This document shows positions 55,632 to 64,000 of a stretch of 64,000 nt of DNA, one piece after another (the first letter of the stretch is position 1; each line of letters starts with the position of its first letter). This DNA is from Neoceratodus forsteri (Eukaryota; Chordata; Ceratodontiformes; Ceratodontidae): assembly GCA_016271365.2 (NCBI GenBank), contig CM028132.1, positions 591,239,001 through 591,303,000 of the forward strand, in the 5' to 3' direction. The translations under genes were made by a program, and so were the position numbers. The notes beneath the pieces are model-generated. The model had not been told where the DNA came from, did not search any database, and saw only the letters and a list, made by a program, of their open reading frames with translations.

Positions 55632-56650
55632 CTAGCAGTTCTCCGAGGAGGGAGGCAAGACGTATTCACCCCAATACTTACTTGGGAAAGAGAGACTGGA
55701 GAACCTGAGGCCCCAAAACCAGCATCCCGGGCGTGACTCAAGGTCGATGTGGTAGTGGGTAATGAAGGTGTTTGCTGACTTCCAGGTAGCAGCCCTGCAG
55801 ATTTCCTGGATAGGGACGCCCCTGGAAGCAGCCACCGCTTGCAGCAGTATGGCGGTAGAATGAGCTCTTATCCTCTGGGAGGCCTCCATGCCCGCTAACT
55901 TATAGCAGAGATCTATGCAGGAGGTTACCCACCTGCTTATCGTCCGCTTGGCTGCAGGTCTGCCAGATGCGGCTTCAGCGTAGGTGACAAACAGCTGGCG
56001 AATCTCTCCTCGAATTTCAGCCGCATGCCTTATAATAAGCGAGCGCCCTCTAGGATCCAGAGTATGGAGCCTATATTCGACCTCCGAGGTGTGATTGGGG
56101 TAGAACACCGCAGAGTCAACACCTGGTTAAGGGTGAACTCCGACACCACCTTCGGAAGGAATTTCTGGTGGGGGCGAGGACAACCTTTGTCCCTGTGGAA
56201 GACCAGGTAAGGAGACTCGATGGAAAGCCTGAGCTCTCCCATCCTTCTGGCTGACGTGATAGCCACCAAGAAGGCGGTCTTCCACGACAGGTGAGAGAGA
56301 GCACACCTGTGCATAGGTTGAATGGCTTGCCCATGAGCTTTGCCAGTACCAGCAGTAGATCCCACGGAGGTGGGGTTCCTGCACTGGAGGGAAATGTGAT
56401 CGAGGCCTTTGAAAAGCGCGCCAGACCACCTTCTCCTGTGCCATCCGACTGCTCCCGGCCCGCGCCCGGTAAGCAGAGATGGCTGCCAGGTGCACCCCTT
56501 AGGGTCGCTCGACCTAAGCCCTTGACTAGAAAGGGACCATAAATAGTCCAAGATGCTTGCCAAGGAACAGGAGGAAGGGTCCAAGCCCTTGTTCTGACAC
56601 CAAATGGAAAACCTTTTCCATTTGAAGGCATAGCATTTTCTGGTCATACT
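55632..56650 (-). pseudogene. DIRS 4 tyrosine recombinase
   Basis: The catalytic frame at 55632-56108 ends WKSANTFITHYHIDLESRPG with the nucleophile tyrosine. The H-x-x-R site reads RAHSTAILL, where the arginine is lost at a probable frameshift. The N-terminal core-binding part is at 56030-56647 (AFKWKRFSIWCQNKGLDPSS, LVAITSARRMGEL with the first catalytic arginine). Damage at the second arginine suggests an inactive enzyme. Confidence 0.8.
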
Positions 56651-58100
56651 TACGGGACGCCCTTAACTACATTGAGGACCCTGTCGGAAAGACCCAAAGC
56701 CTGGAACTCTAGCCGCTCAGGAACCAGGTCGACAGTGCAGGATTGAAGGTCCGGATGGAACACCTTCCCTGATTGACTGAGAGCAGGTCCGGCGAGCTGG
56801 AAGCTGCCGCGGAGTCCTGGAGCTGAGACTGAGGAGATCTGGTACCAGAACTGGCGAGGCCAGTCTGGGGCTATCAGAATCACCTGCGCCTTGTCCCTCC
56901 TCGCCTTTGAGAAGCACCTTGTGGATCAAGGGAAATGGGGAAAGGGTGAAAAGAGGCCCGGGGTCCATTGCCTCAGAAGGCATCCCCGCAGCGAGCCCCT
57001 GCTGAGGGGCGGGCATGGAACAGACTCAGCTCATGCTCTCCGTGGAGGCAAACAGGTCCACCTGAGGTGTGCCCCAAAGGGAGAACAGATGCTGTACTAC
57101 CTGCAGAGAGACCACTCAGGATGCAGCCCCATCCGCTCAGGGCATCGGCCAGGGTGTTGGAGGCCCTGCCACGGAATGGCTAGAGATCCGCCCAGGCTGC
57201 GGACTAGTGACCAAATGCGAGAGCCTTTGGCATAGTAGGCTATGGAGCGCCACCCCGCCTGGGCGGGTTTAGATAGTACATGGTCGTGGTATTGTCCGTC
57301 TTGACTCGGACCACTTGACCCCCGGAGGAACGGAGCAAAGGCGTGAGAGCTAGGCGGACTGCCTCGAGCTCCAGCAGGTTGATGTGGCATCGGGACTCCC
57401 GAGGGACCAGAGGCCATGAGCCCGGTGTTCCCCAGATGGGCACCCCAACCCATCAGAGAGGCATCGGTCGACAGAGAGACCGCGGCTCGGGCGGACGAAC
57501 GGGATGCCCTCCCGCAATTGGATCTGAACGGTCCACCACTGGAGAGCATTCCACATCCCCTGTGTCACCGACCACAAGCTGGTCCAAGGGATCGCATGCT
57601 GGACCACTGGCTGGCCAGTCCCCACTGAAGGGGACGATGTTCCAGCGGGCCCAACGGACCACGCTGGTACAGGCCGCCATGAGACCCAGGAGGCGCAGGA
57701 AGTCCCGGCAGGGGCAATTGCCCAAACCAGAAATGATCGGGCAAAGAGGAAAGAACCCTGCCCTGTCCGCTGGAGCCGCCGCCTGGCTCGAAGAGAGTCG
57801 AAGCTGCTCGGCGAATAAAAATCACCTGCTTCGCTCGAGTTCTGACTTGGCTCTCTGGACAAGGAGGCCCAGTTGAGAGCAGACCTGGAGGGCCAGATCT
57901 CTGACCACTCCGCCTCCTTCCTGGAGGAGCTGCTATCAGCCAGTCGTCCAGGTAAGGGTACACCCGACCCCTCGGCGCCAAGAGGGAATGCTGTCACCAC
58001 TGCCATGCATTTGGTGAAGACCCTGAGCTGGAGACAAGCCAAGGGCATGGCTTGAATCAAGAGAGATCCTTCCGCCGGAAGCTAAGGAATCTCTGGTGAG
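56650..58100 (-). pseudogene. DIRS 4 RNase H and reverse transcriptase
   Basis: RNase H: SLSTDASLMGWGAHLGN at about 57460, then INLLELEAVRLALTPLL and VRVKTDNTTTMYYLNPP. RT: VYPYLDDWLIAAPPGRRR near 57950, catalytic box intact, with LQLRVFTKCMAVV just upstream. Frame changes near 57550 and 57700 separate the domains. Confidence 0.8.
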
Positions 58101-60730
58101 ACGGACTGGATAGGGACGTGAAAAAGCTGCGCCCTGGTAAGTCTAGAGAGAGCAGAACCACACGCCGCTGCTCCAAGGATGGTATTATCTGAGCTCAGAG
58201 TGACCATCCTGGAAGGTTCTAGACCTTAGGAACTTGTTTAGGTCGTAGGTTTCCAGAATGGGCGCCAGCCCCCGTCTGCTTGAACCAGGAAGTACCTGGA
58301 CACAAACCCTGGGTCTGAAGGAGGGTCCACCCACTCTTACTACCTCCTTCTGGAGGAGGAGAGCGCGTCGGTCTCGACGAGCCGCCCAGTGAGGCTGGGA
58401 TCCCAAGCTCTCCGAGGGGCGACGGCCTGAAGGGTGGTGCCTGCTCAATTCCAGAGGCAGGCCTCTTCCCACCACCTCCAAGACCCACCTGTCCGCGTGG
58501 TAACAGCGACCAGGCGTGAACGGAAGTGGGAGCGGCCTTCCACGGGGGACCTAGGGGTAAGGTGACGGGATGGGGGCGAAGCACTTCAGCCCGCCACTGG
58601 GCAGGCTTGGAGGAGGGACCGCCGAGGGACCTCCTGGGCCCTTTCCTCCCTGCCTCCTGTTAGAGGAAGCCGGGCTTGGGTTTGGGATGCCAAGGTCGAG
58701 CCTGCTGGCCCTGGACGTTGTTGGCCGGGCGCTACCGGGGCTAGAAGGACGTAAGGGCTTAGCTGTGGTCTTGCCTTTGTCCTTCTGATGGAAGAGACCG
58801 AGTCCAAGGTGGCATTGACTTCGATCCTCTGCAGGTGACCTTCCACCCCAGGGCCGAAGAGGTCAGTCCCCAAAAGGGAACATCCGTACCAACTTGTGCT
58901 GGGTATCCGAGTAAAGGTGGATATCCTCAGCCAAGCCCGTCACGACGATAGCCACTGCGGCCGCCCACCGATCTGGCACATGAGTCCCTACATCCAAAGC
59001 AGTCTGGAGCTGTTGTTTGGCCACTGTTCTTGCCCTGTCCCGCACCTGCTTAACCGTAGTCTGCGAGATCGGGGGAAGATGAGGGATGACCTCATCCAGG
59101 GCCCAACAGGGCATGAGAAAATGCCATGAGGACGGCCGAACTGGGCTTGACGGATACGAGAGAGGACGAGCGTGACTTTTCGCCCGGTTATAGTCCAATT
59201 TCTTGGACCTTTGTCAGGAGGTTTGTCCATCATCCCTGGCGCAGCCGGGCGCCTGAAAACGCTTGTCGGTAACCAACCCCTCAGCAGAGGGGTGTTCCAA
59301 AACCTGACAAGGAACCGAGGGGACCGCGATACTTCTGGCCATCCTGGCCGAAGGCGAGGGCAGGAAGCAGGGCTGCCAAAGTTCCAGTGCTGGACCCACT
59401 ATGGCCTCGCCACCGGAAAGGCCTCCGCTGGAGAATCCCTCGGTCCAGAATCTCCGTGAGGGGATACCTGGCCTGCTTGGAACGGGTTCGAGCCCATCCC
59501 GTAGACTCCGAGATGAGCCGAAGCAGTCCTAGGAAGGACGCACGGGCTACTCGCCCATTGGCTGACTCGAAGACCTGCAAGTCCAGTCGCTTGAGAAGAA
59601 GGAGGAATCATCTTCGGACTCGGAAGAGTCCGAAGAGCTGCCTCTGGCCTGAGCTACCCTTCACCCTGCCGAGGTCGGTCGTGAGTGAGGGTAACTGACA
59701 GCCGGGGGTAAACCTTTAGCCGCATCGGTAACTTTGGTCGGAGCCCCAACTGGTGGCTGTGGAGCGGAGGTTCCACCGCAATCGGGTGGAGCAGCTGGTT
59801 TTGGCCAACAACCGCCTGGTATAGGCTCCTCGGCAAGTCGAGGGGTTGTGTCGGCCGCCCGTGACAGTTATTTAATGGGTCAGGCGCCCGGAGTCGGCTT
59901 ATTCTGCCAGGAGGAGTTGTTGCAACATAAGGTTCTCGCATCAGTCGACGACTTACGCCATGCTTCCTCATCCGGAGGAGGAGGACGAGACGAGCGGCGA
60001 CGCCAGCTTCATCGATGATGCCGACCAGACCGCCTTATGACGGTGGGAACGGCTGGACCGCCAAGAGGTCCGAGACCGAGAGTCCCGGAATTTCCGGGTC
60101 GGTAGGGAGGTGTCGGCCGAACCGGCTACTTCCTTCGGCTCGGAAGGTCCATCCGAGGGCCCGGAACCGAGGCACAGGCGAGCCCTACGGATCCTCAACT
60201 CCTCCCGGGGAACCGGGAGAGGGAATCTCGCTGCTAAAGGCGATAGCCCGGTCTAATGGGTCGAGAAAATCTCGACTTCATCAGTGGAGTCTCGGTCAAC
60301 TGACCTGACGGGACAATCGTGAGGCCAGTGGTTTGCCGAGCGGTCGACTGGCCGACGGTCGACGGCCCGGAGAGGGACCTTTCCCGCCCCAAGAGCGCCG
60401 ACGGAGGGACTTATCCTTGTCCCTCTTTGGACCGGTGAAGGTCCAGCAGACGGAGGCTCTTCCTTTAGTGGAGAGGGACAGACAAAGCCCCAAAGGAAGC
60501 CGTAGGAAGAACCCAGAGAGCGGGATAAATGCCGCCGGTCGAGGAAGATACGCTCCGCGCCGCCTCTTCGAGGGGCCACCATCCGCCGAGCTGATCCGCC
60601 GAGAAAGCTCACGGCCGCGACACCGCCAACCGGCCTCCTTGGACTTCACCGAGGGAAACGCTCGGACGCCCAGTCGCAATCGGGCAGCACGGTCTTCGAG
60701 GACGAGCCGAGAAAGATGAGCACAGGTCGT
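58101..60730 (-). pseudogene. DIRS 4 Gag-like region
   Basis: GTDLFGPGVEGHLQRIEVNA at 58810-58873 and RARTVAKQQLQTALDVGTHV near 59000 match Gag blocks of DIRS 2. The upstream part (59200-60700) is arginine- and serine-rich, with several frames. The N-terminal Cys-rich motif is not clearly readable here. Confidence 0.6.
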
Positions 60731-60984
60731 AAGCTCCGCGGGTCGTGCTCAAGGCCTAAGCAGTAGACACACGTGGAGTGGATCCGTCTGAGACATCTTC
60801 ACCCGCATGGGCATCTCCGCCAAACTGGGAGTCGATGATCCATCGCGAGTCGCTGTAGGGATCAAGACTGAAAGTCTTTGCAAAATATTATTTTTAACCG
60901 CAAACGGAGAAATAGGAACTAGTCAACAAACGCAGAGCGTTAAGGAGGGAACCTGAGCTTCCAAGCGGTAAGGAAGATCTGGCG

Positions 60985-61112
60985 CCATGGGGCGGAGCCG
61001 AGTTATACCACCCGGGTGGGTGGGAGGAGCAAGCTTGAAGACCTTCCGGCAAGATTTAAAGCGGCAAGGATACTGCCAATGAGTGTGGATGAACAACATA
61101 TCCATGTCCCTA
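60985..61112. repeat. DIRS 4 right inverted terminal repeat
   Basis: Holds ggagccgagttataccaccc, aggagcaagcttgaagacct and gatgaacaacatatccatg, the inverse of the left end. Confidence 0.8.
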
Positions 61113-62834
61113 GAAACGGCTAATTCTGATGTCCTCGCCAAACTGCTGCTCAAGCCAGTTTCTACGGAAGGACAACAAATGATCTCCTTCTCTTGCTTAG
61201 GGGTTCCCAACTACTTGAATATTGGCTAACCTTGCCCGAGTCTCCAAACTCTCAGCCGTGAGCGAAGGTGGGTATTTTCTTTTAAGATAGTTGCTGTTAC
61301 TCCCATAGCAGCGTCCAATTTTTTATTCCTCCAGAGTCTTGTTGTTTTTACAGTCTAGGGAGGATTCCAACAGTCACACAATTGGTTTATGTTTCAGACT
61401 TATCAGCAAGGCCTGTCACTATTGAAATGAGGCAAGTGATTTTAATGCCTAAAGTTTACAGCGTCTCTTCTCCTGAAAAAACAGCTTGGCCCGGTGCTGT
61501 AGAGGTCGTAGCTGGGGTAGACTTGCCTTTAGTTCCTTCCAGCTGCATTTTCTCTTTTTGATGCTTCACCATATTGAACAGTGTACCTTCCAACGACTAG
61601 AAAAAGGAGTCAGTATCAAATGTAAGTTGCAGAAACTGTACTTTAAAACGTAAATGCTGTCTGCAAGTGTGGAGCGCTAATCCCGAGTGGCCAGTTTGCT
61701 TGATCTCCACAGCACTCCTCAACCAATGAGATTTTCATACACTAGAAGACTATTTTCCTAGAAAGAGTAAAACTCTTGAGTGGGTCCCACTGACAATGTT
61801 AGAAAAGAAAAGAAATAACAGTAAGCATCACAAAAAAGTTTCTATATCATTACACACGGTCACTGGGTTATTCAAAACTGGGATACAATGAACAATACCC
61901 CACATCTTTACTGGGAGGGGAGAATATTCTTCCGATTTATAATTCCTAGGTCTTACTGTGTGTGAAGCACTCTGCACCCAAAAGTTGCAGCAGTACAGCC
62001 CAGAGTGTCGGAACTGTAGAGTTTCTTGAATGAATGCAAAGCAGACAAATGCCTGTCTGCATAACTTGGACACCAAAGTCCCTGTTTTTCCCCACACAGG
62101 ACATTGTCAGAAACCTGATGGGATGCGTTCCAATCAAAGACAAGGTTGTCTTGGGAGCCTTCTAACCTTCCTTTGCAATGCTATACTGAATTAGTAGTTA
62201 TTCTGACTGATGAAATTTTAACTTTTAGTACAGTAGGTAAGCTTTTGACCTCTACAAATGTCTAATCTGTAAAGCTATTCCTCCATGGCTTTTGTCAGTC
62301 TGTGCCAAGAAAAGGACAGAATAATCACTTGGTTAACCAGACAAAATAGTAGGAACTTTGGTAGAAAGGAAGGTACAGTTCACAGCATGACCTTTTTCTG
62401 ATAAAAACAAAGCACAGAGGCTATGTACATAAGCGAGCCTGGAGTGCTCTAATCAAACAGCTTCAAAAAAGTAGGCCTCGACATATACGATATCTTCAGA
62501 CACCCAAAACTGTTCAAGTGGTCTTACAAATGCCTGAAGCATTGCATGGAGAACCCATGGGTATACTAGGGATCTAAAGGTTGTTCTGGACTTGCTGACT
62601 GCTCTATACATGTTATTTTTACATCTGCGTGAGGCCCTAAAACAGAATTCTTGAGGAGCCTCAGGACTGCCCACATCATGGGGACCTGAACCTGCTGACT
62701 TCTGTGGGAAAACCTTTGTCTGCCTCGTCTATAGAAAATGTATGATTCTGCGGCACTGAAGTCTTTGTGGGTCAGACTTCCAACCTTCTGGCCCATCTGT
62801 CAAAAGTTATCAAAATTCTATTTTATATACATGC
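61113..62834. other. Intron sequence, no recognised element
   Basis: No transposon recognised; one candidate exon at 61456-61596 is listed separately. Confidence 0.4.
61456..61596 (-). CDS. Candidate terminal exon, unknown gene
   Basis: Minus strand: acceptor gactcctttttctag, then 47 open codons beginning SLEGTLFNMVKHQKEKMQ and ending SGEETL with a stop. The helix-like start and low-complexity TPATTSTAPG stretch look like a real C-terminus. I do not recognise the protein and see no matching upstream exon, so it may be chance. Confidence 0.3.
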   Translation of the reverse strand, partial: SLEGTLFNMVKHQKEKMQLEGTKGKSTPATTSTAPGQAVFSGEETL

Positions 62835-63349
62835 TGCCTGCCGCGCAGTGGTTGGATTTACGCTACGCCCAGTGACCCGGTTTGGAATGAGCCCGGGAGC
62901 TGGAGGGCCAGCCAGGAGAGGAGGTCTGAGGCCCAATGGACGGCCCACCTTCCCGGGAGGGGGTATTTGACCTGGTGCTGGGTGACCCCCAAGTGAGACT
63001 TGAGGTACAGCAGGCTCGGGAACTAAGAGGATAGGCGTGCCGGACGTCAGCACTCACAGTGCCTTGACATCATGGGCACATGGCACACCCAGAAAGCCGG
63101 AAAAACACCCACCGCCTCCCAGTAGACGAGCGCCTACTTCGTCCCGACTCTAACGCCTGCCACTCCGGAGACAGCATCCCAAGTAAAAGACACACGGGTG
63201 AAAGGGCCCTCACCCCATACCCGCCTTTGGGGGGATAACCACGGCTTCATGGGGTGGATCAGCTCTGAGGGTGGTCAGGTGAGCGAGGGCGTAACAGACC
63301 ACCAGCGACTCCCGAAGAATGGGAGAGTGGAGGGGGAAGAAAAAAAAAA
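62835..63349 (+). mobile_element. tRNA-headed SINE-like element, copy E
   Basis: The head gccgcgcagtggttggatt and cagtgacccggtttggaatg has A- and B-box-like blocks in the same spacing as copies A-D, and the segment ends in an A-run at 63337-63348. The body differs more than in the other copies. Flanking duplication is weak (ttatatacatg against ttatatgtac). Confidence 0.45.
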
Positions 63350-64000
63350 TCCCATTATATGTACCACTTTTTTCAAACAGCATAATATGAGGACACTTTT
63401 CAGTTCAGGAACTAAGTATCTAGCTATAGCGGAGTGAACCTGAGTGGAACATGTGTCCCTAGCCCAGGAAAACCTGCTGAGGTGGGAGCTGGATGGTTCC
63501 CAAATGCCAGGTTGGCTATATTTTGAGACCTTCATCCTTCATGGCCACTCTGGAGCTATGCAGTTTGCTCACCGGATAAAGGCGCGTAGCAGGTACATTT
63601 ACTAGCACCCTTTACAGCACTCTAGAGCCATCACCTCATGGGCTAAGTGTGCTTTCCTTACAAGCTGATCCAGGAACCCTAGAACTGCCTGTAACTAGTA
63701 TGATACTTCCAAAGACACAGGAAAGGCACAAAGCTTAGGGGACCTCTAATAGTACAAAAAAAGAAAAAAAAAAAAAAAGACTTCCAGGCAAGAATGAACG
63801 CAATAAGTGTTTACTTAATGGGACACTGTCAATCCCCTTAGGCCTCAAATTGTCTCCAGTTTAAAAAATCAAATGTTATGATTGCTCACATTCTGTAGGA
63901 TGTAATGATATAGCAGCTTGTTCGATTCTGATTACTTAGTTCTTTTTAAAAATGAAAGACTGTTCAAGAACCATACTGGCATACCACTCAAAACGTGTTT
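63350..64000. other. Intron sequence, no recognised element
   Basis: Nothing recognised except an A-run at about 63758-63779. Confidence 0.4.

Larger units (their letters stand above)
55325..61112 (-). mobile_element. DIRS-type retrotransposon 4, near full length
   Basis: A 5.8-kb minus-strand element with both inverted ends. 55365-55470 (tgttcatccacactcattgg ... ggtggtataactcggctcc) is the reverse complement of 60985-61100. At the left end, 55325-55372 and 55540-55592 are near-perfect inverse copies (arms of about 48 bases), forming the internal complementary region used to circularise DIRS genomes. The interior order is Gag, RT, RNase H, recombinase. No nested insertion was seen. Several frameshifts remain, but the RT YLDD box is intact. 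Same family as DIRS 2. Confidence 0.85.

Noticed and set aside
42700..64000. SIVA1 exon 1 (MPKRSCPF-like start)
   Set aside because: No matching start codon context was found in the non-transposon parts; exon 1 is likely beyond the right edge or too diverged to see.
1..64000. CRISPR array, bacterial operons, rRNA or intact tRNA genes
   Set aside because: No regularly spaced short repeats, no bacterial coding pattern and no rRNA motifs; only tRNA-like SINE heads are present.

Overview
The window looks like vertebrate intronic DNA packed with transposable elements. It most likely comes from an amphibian with a large genome; a caecilian is my best guess. That guess rests on the mix of CR1 LINEs ending in a TTCTATGTTTCTATG-type 3' tail, DIRS-type tyrosine-recombinase retrotransposons, Gmr1-like Ty3/gypsy elements and L1/Tx1-like LINEs. 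Species is inference, not read from the sequence. No bacterial operon, CRISPR array, rRNA or intact tRNA gene is visible.

The only host gene I can identify is SIVA1 (apoptosis regulator Siva), on the minus strand. Exon 2 lies at 42395-42592 and exon 3 at 20173-20329. Both have good splice sites and matching phases. They are separated by a 22-kb intron filled with repeats. Exon 1 should lie to the right of exon 2 and exon 4 to the left of exon 3; I found neither, so they are probably outside the window. On this reading the whole window is the inside of one expanded SIVA1 locus.

Layout. 1-1895: 5' half of a CR1 LINE (minus) whose ORF1 carries an SGNH-esterase domain. 1898-9985: DIRS element 1 (minus) interrupted by a CR1 (7386-9654, plus). 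9986-18720: degenerate Gmr1-like gypsy element (plus) with a SCAN-like Gag and integrase placed before reverse transcriptase. It is broken by four insertions: an L1-type tail, a SINE, an L1 and a CR1. 18.7-26.5 kb: SIVA1 exon 3, two SINE copies, three related fold-back elements and a degenerate tandem array. 26567-39840: DIRS element 2 (minus), split by a CR1 and by a whole DIRS element 3. 40.2-49.8 kb: two jockey-superfamily LINEs with AATA-type tails, two CR1 fragments and SIVA1 exon 2. 50-55.1 kb: SINE, CR1 tail, tandem repeats and an imperfect palindrome. 55325-61112: DIRS element 4 (minus), the best preserved. 61.1-64 kb: mostly unrecognised intron plus a fifth SINE-like copy.

All the transposon ORFs I could read are broken by stops or frameshifts, or have altered catalytic residues, so these are old copies. 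The nesting gives a relative order of insertion. All four DIRS elements point the same way as SIVA1. The most unusual items are the hidden SIVA1 exons, the gypsy element with copia-like domain order and SCAN-like Gag, the DIRS-in-DIRS composite, an apparently unnamed tRNA-headed SINE family in five copies, and a fold-back MITE-like family.
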